Positions 53,705 to 62,615 of a stretch of 64,000 nucleotides of DNA are shown here, piece by piece. The stretch spans positions 145,158 to 209,157 of the forward strand of contig NZ_JAKRNT010000010.1 of NCBI RefSeq assembly GCF_022346605.1. Direction: 5' to 3'. The translations under genes were made by a program, and so were the position numbers. Position 1 is the first letter of the stretch; every line of letters starts with the position of its first letter. Under the pieces are notes generated by a model that did no database searches, had not been told where the DNA came from, and saw only the letters and a list, made by a program, of their open reading frames with translations. This stretch comes from Sporosarcina sp. ACRSL (GTDB taxonomy: Bacteria; Bacillota; Bacilli; Bacillales_A; Planococcaceae).

Positions 53705-55244
53705 TCTTCAAATACTCCACTCGATAAATATCGTGGCGGCGGTCTTTCAGTTGTTTTACCGTTCCGTCCTGGCGCTGGCGGCGCAATATTTCGAGGTCGA
53801 CATCTCCAATAAGAACCATTTCCAAATTCGGATTCGTTTCTCCGACAATTCCATCCCTTGCAAACTCAAAGTCAGATGGAGAGAAGATGGCCGATTGGGC
53901 ATATTGGATATCCATGTTTTCGGTTTGCGGCAAATTTCCAACCGTTCCCGAAATGACGGTGTAAATCTGATTTTCAATCGCGCGCGCTTGGGCACAATAC
54001 CGGACGCGCAAATACCCTTGACGATCTTCCGTACAGAAAGGCGTGAAGATAATATTGGCCCCTTTGTCCGTCGCAATTCTTGCAAGCTCGGGGAATTCGA
54101 TATCATAACAGATTTGAATGGCTATTTTTCCACAATCGGTATCAAAGACCTCAACTTCATCCCCTTGGCTGATCCCCCACCATTTCCGTTCATTCGGAGT
54201 AATATGGATCTTGTATTGCTTCTCGATAGAGCCGTCCCTTCTAAACAGATAGGCGATATTGTAAATTTCTTGGTCCTCTTCCTCGACAAAATGAGATCCG
54301 CCGATTATATTGACATTGTAACGAACTGCGAGATTTGTGAACATTTCAATGTATTGCTGCGTATACTCCGTCATCTTCCGTACCGCCCTGCTCGGAGAAG
54401 GCTCGTCTAAGAACGACATGAGCTGCGTCGTAAATATTTCCGGGAAGACGACAAAATCCGAATTTGCATCTGACGCAACGTCCACAAAGTATTCGCATTG
54501 ATTGGCCAATTCTTCGAACGTTGAAATTTTCCGCATCATATACTGGACGACACAAATTCGCACCGGGTAACTCGTCTTATAATGCCGTTTCGTAGTTGAC
54601 TTATAATCGACATTATTCCATTCCATCAATGTCGCATATTTTTTTGAGGCCTTGTCATCAGGCAAGTAATTCGGATTAATTCGCATTAGCGTGAAATCGT
54701 TCAATAGCTGGAAAGTGAGGACAGGATCATAGATTTTATGCCGGGTCACTGCCTCCACGTATTCACGTGCTGACATTTCAGAAGCATACTTGTGATAGTT
54801 TGGTATCCTGCCCCCAATGATGATTGACTTTAGATTCAACCGTTGAACAAGTTCTTTTCTGGCATCGTACAGCCGTTGCCCTACTTTCATTCTCCGATAC
54901 TCGGGATGGACCATCACTTCGATGCCGTATAAATTGTATCCTTCCGGGTTATGGTTCGTAATATAGCCGTTATCGGAAATATCGTCCCATGAATGCTTGT
55001 CATCATATTCATCGAAATTAATGATCAAGCTTGAACAGGAACCGATGATTTTCCCGTCGAGTTCAGCAACGAATTGCCCTTCCGGAAATATGGACAGATG
55101 GCTTTTCAAATGTTCCTCTTCCCATGGCTCCATGCCAGGGAAACAATCTCCTTGCATATTTAGTATTTTGGGGATGTCATCCTCTTTCATTTCCCTGATG
55201 ACCATTTTCATTTCAAATGATGATAAATCAATTTCTTCACTCAT
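53700..55244 (-). CDS. yhcX: GNAT acetyltransferase fused to carbon-nitrogen hydrolase, YhcX-like
   Basis: A 514-residue two-domain protein. Residues about 12-190 form a GNAT domain (VMVHPEYRRMKVGQRLYDAR, acetyl-CoA loop); about 225-500 is a nitrilase-superfamily amidase with the Glu-Lys-Cys triad in VFPEIFT, YKIHITPNER and QICYDIEFPE. The same fusion is known in B. subtilis YhcX, which has been linked to auxin-like or amide metabolism without firm substrate. ATG follows AGGGTGAAG. Confidence 0.93.
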   Translation of the reverse strand: MSEEIDLSSFEMKMVIREMKEDDIPKILNMQGDCFPGMEPWEEEHLKSHLSIFPEGQFVAELDGKIIGSCSSLIINFDEYDDKHSWDDISDNGYITNHNPEGYNLYGIEVMVHPEYRRMKVGQRLYDARKELVQRLNLKSIIIGGRIPNYHKYASEMSAREYVEAVTRHKIYDPVLTFQLLNDFTLMRINPNYLPDDKASKKYATLMEWNNVDYKSTTKRHYKTSYPVRICVVQYMMRKISTFEELANQCEYFVDVASDANSDFVVFPEIFTTQLMSFLDEPSPSRAVRKMTEYTQQYIEMFTNLAVRYNVNIIGGSHFVEEEDQEIYNIAYLFRRDGSIEKQYKIHITPNERKWWGISQGDEVEVFDTDCGKIAIQICYDIEFPELARIATDKGANIIFTPFCTEDRQGYLRVRYCAQARAIENQIYTVISGTVGNLPQTENMDIQYAQSAIFSPSDFEFARDGIVGETNPNLEMVLIGDVDLEILRRQRQDGTVKQLKDRRHDIYRVEYLKK

Positions 55245-55313
55245 CTAAACTTCACCCTTTCTACATAATCTGTACCCATAATTGGTGATGTAAAGTCATG
55301 TAGTTCCGATTAT

Positions 55314-55342
55314 TTTACACGGTTACGTCCTCGCCGTATAAT
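55314..55342 (+). promoter_or_regulatory. SigA-type promoter of bdbC
   Basis: TTTACA, a 17-bp spacer and TATAAT, 34 bp before the bdbC ATG. Confidence 0.78.
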
Positions 55343-55375
55343 CTAAGAGGAGCATTAGTAACAGGAGTTGACATT

Positions 55376-55801
55376 ATGCATAAACGATTGGAGAACGGCC
55401 TTGTTTTCATTTTCACCATTTCCCTTATAGCCACCTTAGGGTCATTGTACTTTTCCGAAATACGTGGCTATGAACCTTGCACTCTTTGCTGGTATCAACG
55501 CATCCTTATGTACCCGATCGTTTTAATAACGGGGGTCGCTTTATTCCAGAAAAACGCAAAGATCGCATTGACGACTGCTGTCTTTTCAGTAGTCGGGGGT
55601 TCCATTTCACTTTACCATTACGGAATCCAAAAGCTTAGCTTTTTGCAAGATAGCGCACCGGCTTGTGGAAATGTTTCGTGTATAGGCCAATATGTGAACT
55701 ATCTAGGATTCATCACAATTCCGTTTATGGCTTTAACGGCATTCGTGCTCATCCTCATTACAAGCCTACTATTACTAAAATGGCAAAAGGAGTCTAACTA
55801 A
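55376..55801 (+). CDS. bdbC: Disulfide bond formation protein BdbC (DsbB family)
   Basis: A 141-residue, four-helix quinone-linked oxidase. The first redox pair CTLC is at residues 35-38 followed by WYQR, and the second pair is C97 and C102 in an extracytoplasmic loop (APACGNVSC). It reoxidises a thiol oxidase partner; the gene immediately downstream encodes a membrane-anchored thioredoxin-like protein that is a candidate. The ATG follows CAGGAG. Confidence 0.94.
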   Translation: MHKRLENGLVFIFTISLIATLGSLYFSEIRGYEPCTLCWYQRILMYPIVLITGVALFQKNAKIALTTAVFSVVGGSISLYHYGIQKLSFLQDSAPACGNVSCIGQYVNYLGFITIPFMALTAFVLILITSLLLLKWQKESN

Positions 55802-55802
55802 A

Positions 55803-56279
55803 TTGAAGAAATTACTAATCATCGGCGGTGTCATCGTCGCCATTTTTGCTTTAATCATCGTATTGAATAATCAATCGAACAAAGAGAAACTGAAAGACAA
55901 TCCATACGGTACGAACGACTTGAGTCAGGCAACAATCGACCTGCTTGGGAATGAAAATTACAGCAACATCGTTCTCCCGGATGAGCTATATGAAAAAGTC
56001 ACTTCTGGAGAAGATGTGACAGCATACTTCTTCCACCCAGAGTGCCAATATTGCCAGCAAATGACGCCGATTCTCATGCCGATTGCAAAAGAAAAAGGAA
56101 TTCACGTATACCAATACAATATGATGGAGTTCCCGAATGAATCGCAGCCATACGGGATCACATCATGGCCGGCGCTAATCCATTATAAAGACGGAAAAGA
56201 GGTAGCACGTTCCGTCGGCTTGCCGCAAAACCCAGAGGAAGATATCCGCACATTCTTTGATGCGTACAACGAGCAATGA
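55803..56279 (+). CDS. Membrane-anchored thioredoxin-like protein
   Basis: A 158-residue protein with an N-terminal anchor helix (about 4-21) and an extracytoplasmic thioredoxin fold with active site CQYC (81-84) and the cis-Pro motif TSWPAL (about 128-133). Start TTG at 55803, two bases after bdbC, with AAAGGAG overlapping the end of bdbC. It is probably an oxidase or isomerase partner of BdbC. Its stop overlaps the next start (ATGA). Confidence 0.87.
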   Translation: MKKLLIIGGVIVAIFALIIVLNNQSNKEKLKDNPYGTNDLSQATIDLLGNENYSNIVLPDELYEKVTSGEDVTAYFFHPECQYCQQMTPILMPIAKEKGIHVYQYNMMEFPNESQPYGITSWPALIHYKDGKEVARSVGLPQNPEEDIRTFFDAYNEQ

Positions 56280-57133
56280 TGGAAAAAGCAAATACATCCT
56301 TCCATTATCGAATAGATCGTGAAGGGCTGACGGTTGAAGAACTTCTACGAGATGAATGGAAAGCTGGTAAGAAGACGATCCATCAAATGAGGATGGAAAA
56401 GGCGGTTACGGATACAGCCGGAAATCCTGTCGATTGGCGAACACCACTCGAAGTAGGTATGAAACTGGTCTTTCATTTCAAGGATGCCGTATCATCGTAT
56501 AAGCCCGATAAGGACATCACAGTTTCCATCCTTTTCGAAGATGAACATATCATTGCCGCTCTGAAGCCGGCAGGCATGGCGATACATCCTGACGAAACAG
56601 ATGACGGCGGGACGTTCATGAATGCAATCATGGCGCATATGGTAACGACTGGAGGAGCTTACGCAGAGCATATTCACCGGCTCGACAAAGGGACGGAAGG
56701 AATTGTCCTCGTAGCGAAGCACCCTATCGCAAAAGCGCTTTTGGACCGGATGATCGAGGAGCGTGCCATCACACGTATTTATCATGCGGAAGTTGATGGA
56801 CTCGTTAAACGAATGAGAGGGACGCTTCAATACCCGATTGGACGGGATCGTCATCATCCAACGAGACGCCGGGTATCCCCAGGTGGGCAGGATGCGATCA
56901 CTCGTTACCGTGTCATGAAACGGGGCGAAGAGACGACATATATAGAGGCTAGCTTAGAAACCGGTAGAACTCATCAGATCCGGGTCCACTTCTCCCATAT
57001 AGGACATCCCGTAACAGGCGATACATTGTATGGCGGTAGTGAAACTGCCGATGGAAACTACCGATTGACGGCAAAGAAAGTGTCCTTCAACCACCCGTTC
57101 ACGACTGCTCAGACAACAATCGAAGTTAAATAA
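56276..57133 (+). CDS. RluA-family pseudouridine synthase (YhcT-like)
   Basis: A 285-residue protein with the RluA catalytic motif HRLDKGTEG (134-142, catalytic Asp 137), preceded by KPAGMAIHP and followed by GRTHQIRVHF near 230. The N-terminal S4-like region is short. Target rRNA or tRNA position unknown. It overlaps the thioredoxin gene by 4 bp, a three-gene operon with bdbC. Adjacent ATGs at 56276 and 56279 leave the exact start open. Confidence 0.9.
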   Translation: MMEKANTSFHYRIDREGLTVEELLRDEWKAGKKTIHQMRMEKAVTDTAGNPVDWRTPLEVGMKLVFHFKDAVSSYKPDKDITVSILFEDEHIIAALKPAGMAIHPDETDDGGTFMNAIMAHMVTTGGAYAEHIHRLDKGTEGIVLVAKHPIAKALLDRMIEERAITRIYHAEVDGLVKRMRGTLQYPIGRDRHHPTRRRVSPGGQDAITRYRVMKRGEETTYIEASLETGRTHQIRVHFSHIGHPVTGDTLYGGSETADGNYRLTAKKVSFNHPFTTAQTTIEVK

Positions 57134-57134
57134 A

Positions 57135-57166
57135 AAAACCGTGGAATCTTTTCCACGGTTTTTCTC
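57135..57166. terminator. Bidirectional terminator
   Basis: AAACCGTGGAA / TTCCACGGTTT with T-rich tails in both directions between convergent genes. Confidence 0.93.
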
Positions 57167-58106
57167 ATTTTGATAATTGGTAGATACCTTTTTCGAGACG
57201 TATATCCAGTTCTTTCGCGTTTTCAATATGATCGATAATCAGTGCTTGCGCTTCAGCGAATAAAGTCGTTGCATCGGATAATTCGCGTTTTACCGCTTCG
57301 GAAAGCTTCTTCTGCTCCTCGATCATTTCCTGGATGGAAGTGATGTCTAGTTTACTTTCCTCAACTGTCCCAAGAATCCGTTCGATTTTATCTGCAGTTT
57401 CCATACTGACGGAAATGCCTTTTTCAACGAGAGCTGCGCTTTTCCTTGTAGCTTCTAATGCCTGCTCGATTTCCTCACGCAGTGCATTCGTCAACGTCTG
57501 GATATTGGCCGTGCTGTCTGATGTGCTTTCCGCTAATTTTCGTACTTCTTGCGCCACAACAGCAAACCCTTTACCGGATTCTCCCGCACGTGCGGCTTCG
57601 ATCGAGGCGTTGAGCGCCAATAAATTCGTTTGGGCAGCAATATCCTCGATAACCCCTACGATTGACTGGATTTCAACAGACCTTTCGCTCAAGTTCGTCA
57701 TATTTTTCTCGGAAGCTTGAATCTGCACGCCTAGTTCCTTAATGACTTCAGCAGTTCCTTGCACTTCCTTTGTTCCATCGGATGCTTCCTGAACCATCTG
57801 CTGAGCATTTTTCTCCAATGATCGACCTTTCTCAAAAAGATCATTTGATTTATCTGATGTCTTTTCACTTAATTCCCCAACGTTATCGAATCTCTTTTCG
57901 ATTTGACGAACGGCTTCACCTAGTACATTATGCTGCGAATTCACTTTCTCATGTTGTCGGACCGCTGCCTGCAACTCTTCACGTAATTCTTGCAACCGTT
58001 GCTGTTCCTCTGCTTCTTTATCTGCAAATTCCAATTGCATTCTTTCCATTTCCAATTGGAATCGATTGTCGGTTTCTACTTTTCTTTTACGGTTAAACAA
58101 GGCCAT
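57165..58106 (-). CDS. Soluble methyl-accepting chemotaxis protein (YfmS-like)
   Basis: A 313-residue protein without membrane helices, HAMP or an obvious ligand domain. Residues about 15-70 are coiled coil; the signalling hairpin tip is [20 protein letters not shown] followed by [13 protein letters not shown]. It resembles the cytoplasmic chemoreceptor YfmS. The input may come from partner proteins. The ATG at 58106 is unusually close to GGGGAGG; a TTG two codons later (58100) is better spaced. An extended -10 (TGTTATAAT) lies upstream at about 58130. Confidence 0.88.
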   Translation of the reverse strand: MALFNRKRKVETDNRFQLEMERMQLEFADKEAEEQQRLQELREELQAAVRQHEKVNSQHNVLGEAVRQIEKRFDNVGELSEKTSDKSNDLFEKGRSLEKNAQQMVQEASDGTKEVQGTAEVIKELGVQIQASEKNMTNLSERSVEIQSIVGVIEDIAAQTNLLALNASIEAARAGESGKGFAVVAQEVRKLAESTSDSTANIQTLTNALREEIEQALEATRKSAALVEKGISVSMETADKIERILGTVEESKLDITSIQEMIEEQKKLSEAVKRELSDATTLFAEAQALIIDHIENAKELDIRLEKGIYQLSK

Positions 58107-58186
58107 TCCTCCCCGCTATCTATCTTCTTATTATAACATATTTTCTCAATATATAAGACAAACGTCACCGGGGTCCAAAGCCTTAT

Positions 58187-59017
58187 TCACGCCTCATCAA
58201 ATTTTTCTGGGTTTGTTCCAGTCCGCTCATCACGATTCAAACCATCAATTTTTAACATATCCTCCGGAGTCAACTCGAAGTCTTTCACGTCAATGTTCGA
58301 TTGGATACGGCTTGGCGTAACTGACTTAGGAATGACGACCAATCCATGTTGCAAATGCCATCTAATGATGACTTGCGCTGGCGTTTTTCCATATTTTAAC
58401 CCGATTTGCTGTAATATCGGCTCTTCCATGAGTCTGCCTCTAGCCAACGGAGACCACGATGTGACGGTGATGCCATGGTCATTACAGAAGTTCCGTAAAG
58501 GCTCTTGGGTAAGTCTCGGGTGCAATTCGATTTGATTTACCATCGGTTTTACATTTGTGACATTGAACACCTTCTCTAAATGATGGATATGATGATTGGA
58601 TACACCTGTAGCTCTGATCAGCTTTTCATCATAAAGCCTTTCAATTGCGCGATAGGTATCAACGAATGAACCCGCTACAGGCCAGTGCGTCAAGTAAAGA
58701 TCCAAATAATCCATCCCTAGCCTTTCCAAAGAAGCCTCGAACGCTCTCAATGTTTCATCATACCCTTGATCGGTGTTCCACACTTTCGAGGTGATGAACA
58801 GTTCTTCCCTTGGAATTCCTGATTGCCGGATGGCTTCGCCCGTCTCTTTTTCATTCTCATAGATAGCTGCCGTGTCGATTGCTCGGTAGCCAACTTCCAA
58901 AGCGTATGTAATGGCCTGTATCGTTTCTTCGGAATCGGTCATTTTGTAAACGCCAAGACCGAGCTGGGGCATTTTCACTCCATTCGATAGAGTCACTGTG
59001 TCGTCAAAATATTTCAT
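58187..59017 (-). CDS. Aldo/keto reductase (AKR5G type, YtbE/YvgN-like)
   Basis: A 276-residue NADPH-dependent oxidoreductase with the complete catalytic tetrad Asp48, Tyr53, Lys78 and His111 and the cofactor-binding VIPKSVTPSRIQSN. Relatives reduce methylglyoxal and other aldehydes; mgsA in this window makes methylglyoxal, but no operon link is seen. The ATG follows AGGAGGGG. Confidence 0.93.
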   Translation of the reverse strand: MKYFDDTVTLSNGVKMPQLGLGVYKMTDSEETIQAITYALEVGYRAIDTAAIYENEKETGEAIRQSGIPREELFITSKVWNTDQGYDETLRAFEASLERLGMDYLDLYLTHWPVAGSFVDTYRAIERLYDEKLIRATGVSNHHIHHLEKVFNVTNVKPMVNQIELHPRLTQEPLRNFCNDHGITVTSWSPLARGRLMEEPILQQIGLKYGKTPAQVIIRWHLQHGLVVIPKSVTPSRIQSNIDVKDFELTPEDMLKIDGLNRDERTGTNPEKFDEA

Positions 59018-59194
59018 TCCGTTCCCCTCCTATTTCATTTGTATCTTTATTGTACCTATAATCGAATTAATTGACGACTGAAGTTGTCTGATTGTTAATC
59101 AGAATGACACAATTTTTTAGTTCAGACATTTCAATCGCCAATGTTTTAAGGTATACTATACGAAGGACTACTGATTTTACGGGAGGTACATCTG

Positions 59195-59290
59195 ATGAAT
59201 CTTTTGCTTATTATGGGTGTTTGCTTCGCATTTCTTTCTGCAATCCTTACAGGCGGGTACGAAGATAAGCCAGGTAAAGTGAAAAAATAA
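59195..59290 (+). CDS. 31-residue membrane micropeptide
   Basis: One hydrophobic helix (about residues 2-19, NLLLIMGVCFAFLSAILTG) and a charged tail ending PGKVKK. The ATG at 59195 is preceded by GGGAGGT at ideal spacing, a promoter-like TTTCAA-17 bp-TATACT lies at 59129-59157, and a terminator follows, so it has a full transcription unit of its own. No family recognised. Confidence 0.72.
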   Translation: MNLLLIMGVCFAFLSAILTGGYEDKPGKVKK

Positions 59291-59297
59291 GTAGTAA

Positions 59298-59336
59298 AAA
59301 ACGGGACATGCCATAATCGGCTGTCCCGTTTTTATT
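59298..59336. terminator. Bidirectional terminator
   Basis: AAACGGGACA / TGTCCCGTTT with a 13-base loop and T tails in both directions, between the micropeptide gene and trmL. Confidence 0.88.
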
Positions 59337-59805
59337 TCAAATCTAAAAATGATTGTTGCCGCAACGCTTCATAGATGAGTATCGCTGCAGTATTGGATAG
59401 GTTCAGTGATCGTATATGATCATTCATCGGTATACGCAAACATTTCTCTTTGTTCTGCTCAATCACTTCATCCGGCAAACCTGTCGTCTCTTTCCCGAAT
59501 ACGAAAAACACATCCTTTGACGAGTCCGAAAAATCAAAGTCTGAGTAGGCTTTTTCTCCGAATTTCGTAATGAAGAAAAACTCCGCATCCGGATAGGCAT
59601 CGAAAAATTGTTGTATGCCCTCATGATACGTAATATCGACGTATTGCCAATAATCGAGCCCTGCACGCTTGAGCATTTTATCGTCAGTGGAAAAGCCAAG
59701 CGGTTTAATTAGATGTAATTTCGTCCCTGTCCCGGCGCATGTACGAGCGATATTCCCGGTGTTCGCTGGAATCAATGGTTCAAATAATGCAACGTGTATC
59801 GCCAT
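59332..59805 (-). CDS. trmL: tRNA (cytidine/uridine-2'-O)-methyltransferase TrmL
   Basis: A 157-residue SPOUT methyltransferase that 2'-O-methylates the wobble position of tRNA-Leu isoacceptors. Motifs are PLIPANTGNIART (about 9-21), FVFGKETTGLP and the knot C-terminus IPMNDHIRSLNLSNT. The ATG at 59805 after AAGGAAG is chosen; 57 extra codons in frame overlap queG. It lies 13 bp after queG, so both tRNA-modification genes are one operon, adjacent to the tRNA cluster. Confidence 0.94.
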   Translation of the reverse strand: MAIHVALFEPLIPANTGNIARTCAGTGTKLHLIKPLGFSTDDKMLKRAGLDYWQYVDITYHEGIQQFFDAYPDAEFFFITKFGEKAYSDFDFSDSSKDVFFVFGKETTGLPDEVIEQNKEKCLRIPMNDHIRSLNLSNTAAILIYEALRQQSFLDLK

Positions 59806-59818
59806 ATGAGCACTTCCT

Positions 59819-60946
59819 TCATGTAGTCTCCAATACTTTTTCCATTTCGATCCGTACATCCGGATCTTCTTCATTCGGTAACGCCTTTTCAACCGCTTCA
59901 ATGCCTTCGTTCGTTCCAATCTGACCGAGTGCCCATGCAGCTGTGCCGCGAATGACAGGGCGTGGATCCTGCACAATTATTTCAGCCAAAACTGGCACCG
60001 CTGTTTTATCCTTGAAATGAGCAAGCGCAAGGATGGCATTCCGCTGTATCGGATTCTTACCTCTCCATGAACCCGACATATGCCCATAAGTCTCTTTAAA
60101 TTGTCGATTTGATAAACTCAACATCGGAACGAGGAGTGGCTTTGCCAACTCAGGCTCAGGTTGAAATGCGGACTGATGAAGATTATATTTCCCTTTATTT
60201 TTTGGACATACAGTTTGGCATGTATCGCAGCCGTATACCCTATTTCCGATTTTCGCACGGAATTCCTCAGGAAGCGACTTTTTCGTCTGCGTCAAAAAGG
60301 CGATGCACCGTTGCGCATTAAGCTGCCCTCCTTGAATCAAAGCCCCTGTAGGACATGCATCCAGACAAAGCCTACAATCGCCGCATTGGTCCTCCATCGG
60401 GACGTCTGGCTCAAACGGGATATTCGTAATCATTTCCCCTAAATAAACGTACGAGCCGAATTCAGGTGTGATCACTGAACAGTTTTTACCAGACCAGCCA
60501 ATCCCCGCACGAACCGCTACAGCCCGGTCGACAAGTTCCCCGGTGTCCACCATGGACCGCATTTTAGCATTCGGCATTTTTTCCAAAATAAACGTTTCAA
60601 GAAGTTGCAACTTTTCACGAAGAACATGGTGATAATCCATCCCCCAAGATGCCCTCGCGAAAATGCCGCGCCGTTCTCCCTTCTTCCCTTTTGGCGCATC
60701 TGTCATTTTAGATGGGTAAGCAATCGCTATGGAAATAATGCTTTCGGCGCGATCGAGCAACATAAGCGGTTCTGTCCGTTTTTCAACATCACTTTCTTCG
60801 AAGCCCGATTGATAGCCTAATTCCTGTTGACGACGCAAACGGTTTTTTAATTCAAGAAAAGGGGCGGCAGTCGTAAAACCGATTTTATCGATGCCGATCG
60901 TAGCTGCATATTCTTTTATGGTCGACTGTAGTTGAGCGACATTCAC
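59819..60946 (-). CDS. queG: Epoxyqueuosine reductase QueG
   Basis: A 375-residue cobalamin-dependent iron-sulfur enzyme catalysing the last step of queuosine synthesis in tRNA. Two [4Fe-4S] motifs CGDCRLCLDACP and CDTCQTVCP lie near residues 190-200 and 240-250; a HEAT-like repeat domain forms the C-terminus (about 300-375), with ILALAHFKDKTAVPVLAE and AAWALGQIG. The start follows GGAGGCGG. Confidence 0.95.
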   Translation of the reverse strand: MNVAQLQSTIKEYAATIGIDKIGFTTAAPFLELKNRLRRQQELGYQSGFEESDVEKRTEPLMLLDRAESIISIAIAYPSKMTDAPKGKKGERRGIFARASWGMDYHHVLREKLQLLETFILEKMPNAKMRSMVDTGELVDRAVAVRAGIGWSGKNCSVITPEFGSYVYLGEMITNIPFEPDVPMEDQCGDCRLCLDACPTGALIQGGQLNAQRCIAFLTQTKKSLPEEFRAKIGNRVYGCDTCQTVCPKNKGKYNLHQSAFQPEPELAKPLLVPMLSLSNRQFKETYGHMSGSWRGKNPIQRNAILALAHFKDKTAVPVLAEIIVQDPRPVIRGTAAWALGQIGTNEGIEAVEKALPNEEDPDVRIEMEKVLETT

Positions 60947-61001
60947 AACATTCCGCCTCCTCTATGGTAGGATTGATAAAAAGATGACAAAGGTGATGAG
61001 A

Positions 61002-61715
61002 ATGAAAATAAAGATAGACGAGAATCTATTTCAGCAGTTGCCCGACTTGAAATTGGGCATTATCCATTATAGCAAAATTACAGTGTCGGAATCTCCTCAA
61101 ATGTTAAAAGGAAGGTTGCAATTATTCCAAGAACAGCTATTTTTCGAATTGGACACCAAACCCGTAACAGACTTTCCTGGCATCCAAGAATGGAGAGAGA
61201 CATGGAAAGCCTTAGGCGGCGACCCGAACCGATACAGACCATCTGTAGAAGCACTATTTCGTAGAATTAAAAAGCAGAATTACTTGCGAACCATTCACAC
61301 AGCGGTTGACCTGAATACGTTCTTCTCACTCCAGTATGAAATTCCTGCAGGTATTTATGACGTAGCTAAGCTTGTAGGAGATATCCAATTGACCGTTGGC
61401 GGAGAAGAAGACGGTTATGAAGGATTGAATGGCCGTTTTAATTCATTGCACCGCATTCTTCAATTAAAAGACGATTACAGTCCTTTCGGCAGCCCTTATG
61501 TAGATTCCATCCGAACAGCCGTTACAGAAGAAACAACGGATGCGCTCCACGTTTTATTCCTCCGTCCTTCTATGGACAACGAGGAAGCTCTGAAATTGAC
61601 GACGGCATGTGGCAATATGTTTACGTCCATTAGCGGCGGAGAGGCTTCTTGCTATGTGATTCATGAAGAGCGTCCATCTGTTATGGTAAATGACAAAGAA
61701 TCCTTCAATTTGTAA
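61002..61715 (+). CDS. B3/B4 tRNA-binding-domain protein
   Basis: About 237 residues matching the stand-alone B3/4 domain of phenylalanyl-tRNA synthetase beta (WRETWKALGGDPNRYRPSVEALFRR, NTFFSLQYEIPAGIYD, late GGEASC). Stand-alone versions are proposed to act in tRNA editing or amino-acid binding, but the function is unproven. ATG at 61002 lies seven bases after AAAGGTG; earlier in-frame ATGs at 60984 and 60996 are less well placed. Confidence 0.88.
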   Translation: MKIKIDENLFQQLPDLKLGIIHYSKITVSESPQMLKGRLQLFQEQLFFELDTKPVTDFPGIQEWRETWKALGGDPNRYRPSVEALFRRIKKQNYLRTIHTAVDLNTFFSLQYEIPAGIYDVAKLVGDIQLTVGGEEDGYEGLNGRFNSLHRILQLKDDYSPFGSPYVDSIRTAVTEETTDALHVLFLRPSMDNEEALKLTTACGNMFTSISGGEASCYVIHEERPSVMVNDKESFNL

Positions 61716-61756
61716 AAGCTCAACACGATCCACATCCGATAGACGACTCAGTCCCA

Positions 61757-61803
61757 TGGAAAACGCCCCTATCCACGTACATGTGGTAGGAGCGTTTTTT
61801 TAA
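61757..61803. terminator. Terminator between the B3/B4 gene and the tRNA cluster
   Basis: AAAACGC-CCTA-CCAC pairs with GTGG-AGG-GCGTTTT with small bulges. The plus-strand tail is TTTTTTT and the minus-strand stem ends in TTTTCC, so it can end both units. Confidence 0.82.
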
Positions 61804-61815
61804 TGTTGAACTGGA

Positions 61816-61896
61816 TACCCAAGGCCGGACTTGAACCGGCACGCCTTGCGGCATCGCATTTTGAGTGCGACGTGTCTGCCATTCCACCACTTGGGC
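61816..61896 (-). tRNA. tRNA-Leu (CAA), copy 2, last in cluster
   Basis: Acceptor GCCCAAG / CTTGGGT, long variable arm, anticodon loop CTCAAAA giving CAA. The CCA end is not encoded directly after the discriminator (A then TCC). It differs from the upstream copy by one acceptor-stem base pair and one variable-arm position. Confidence 0.95.
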
Positions 61897-61914
61897 ATAA
61901 AAAAGGAAATGTAG

Positions 61915-61948
61915 AAAGAGAAAAGATGCAACCAGGGTTGCATCTTTT
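61915..61948 (-). terminator. Terminator-like hairpin between the two tRNA-Leu genes
   Basis: A perfect 12-13-bp stem AAAAGATGCAACC / GGTTGCATCTTTT with a T/C-rich tail on the minus strand. It separates the last tRNA-Leu gene from the rest of the cluster. Confidence 0.8.
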
Positions 61949-61957
61949 CAAAGTGGA

Positions 61958-62038
61958 TACCCGAGGCCGGACTTGAACCGGCACGCCTCGCGGCATCGCA
62001 TTTTGAGTGCGACGTGTCTGCCATTCCACCACTCGGGC
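61958..62038 (-). tRNA. tRNA-Leu (CAA), copy 1
   Basis: Acceptor GCCCGAG / CTCGGGT, long variable arm, anticodon loop CTCAAAA (CAA). No directly encoded CCA. Confidence 0.95.
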
Positions 62039-62072
62039 ATAACAACAATTGACTTACAGCATACATGAAAAT

Positions 62073-62146
62073 TGGAGGCGGCAACCGGAATCGAACCGGT
62101 GGTAAGGGTGTTGCAGACCCGTGCCTTACCGCTTGGCTATGCCGCC
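62073..62146 (-). tRNA. tRNA-Cys (GCA)
   Basis: Acceptor GGCGGCA / TGCCGCC, anticodon loop CTGCAAC, encoded CCA. The top pair of the anticodon stem is a C-U mismatch. Confidence 0.95.
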
Positions 62147-62156
62147 GTAAGAAAGT

Positions 62157-62231
62157 TGGAGCGGAAGACGGGATTCGAACCCGCGACCCCGACCTTGGCA
62201 AGGTCGTATTCTACCACTGAACTACTTCCGC
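62157..62231 (-). tRNA. tRNA-Gly (GCC)
   Basis: Acceptor GCGGAAG / CTTCCGC, anticodon loop TTGCCAA, encoded CCA. Confidence 0.95.
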
Positions 62232-62236
62232 GAAAA

Positions 62237-62308
62237 CTGGGGTAGCTGGATTCGAACCAACGAATGACGGAGTCAAAGTCCGTTGCCTTACCGCTTGGCT
62301 ATACCCCA
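62237..62308 (-). tRNA. tRNA-Gln (TTG)
   Basis: Acceptor TGGGGTA / TACCCCA, anticodon loop CTTTGAC, discriminator G, CCA not encoded. Confidence 0.95.
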
Positions 62309-62317
62309 AAAACTAAA

Positions 62318-62394
62318 TGGGGCGACTGAAGGGAATCGAACCCTCGAGTGTCGGAACCACAATCCGATGCGTTAACCACTTCGCCACAATCGCC
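62318..62394 (-). tRNA. tRNA-His (GTG), copy 2
   Basis: Begins GGCGATT (including the extra G-1), anticodon loop TTGTGGT, ends CCCCA. Near-identical to the neighbouring copy; B. subtilis trnD has one His gene at this place. Confidence 0.95.
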
Positions 62395-62431
62395 ATAATA
62401 AAAGATTTATTAAAATACAAAACATCATGGA

Positions 62432-62508
62432 TGGGGCGGCTGAAGGGAATCGAACCCTCGAATGTCGGAACCACAATCCGATGCGTTAACCACTTCGCCA
62501 CAACCGCC
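62432..62508 (-). tRNA. tRNA-His (GTG), copy 1
   Basis: Begins GGCGGTT, anticodon loop TTGTGGT, ends CCCCA. Differs from copy 2 by a compensated acceptor-stem pair and one T-stem position. Confidence 0.95.
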
Positions 62509-62531
62509 ATAATATTATATTGAAACAGAAA

Positions 62532-62605
62532 TGGCAGGGGCAGTAGGAATCGAACCCACACCAAAGGTTTTGGAGACCTCTATTCTACCGTTAAACTATG
62601 CCCCT
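62532..62605 (-). tRNA. tRNA-Trp (CCA)
   Basis: Acceptor AGGGGCA / TGCCCCT, anticodon loop CTCCAAA, encoded CCA. Confidence 0.95.
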
Positions 62606-62615
62606 GTAAAATAAA

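Noticed and set aside
53733..54410. 225-aa plus-strand frame
   Set aside because: Antisense to yhcX, no family features; a shadow.
62317..62523. 68-aa plus-strand frame and several minus frames over the tRNA cluster
   Set aside because: They are translations of tRNA genes; repeated motifs come from the duplicated tRNA-His.
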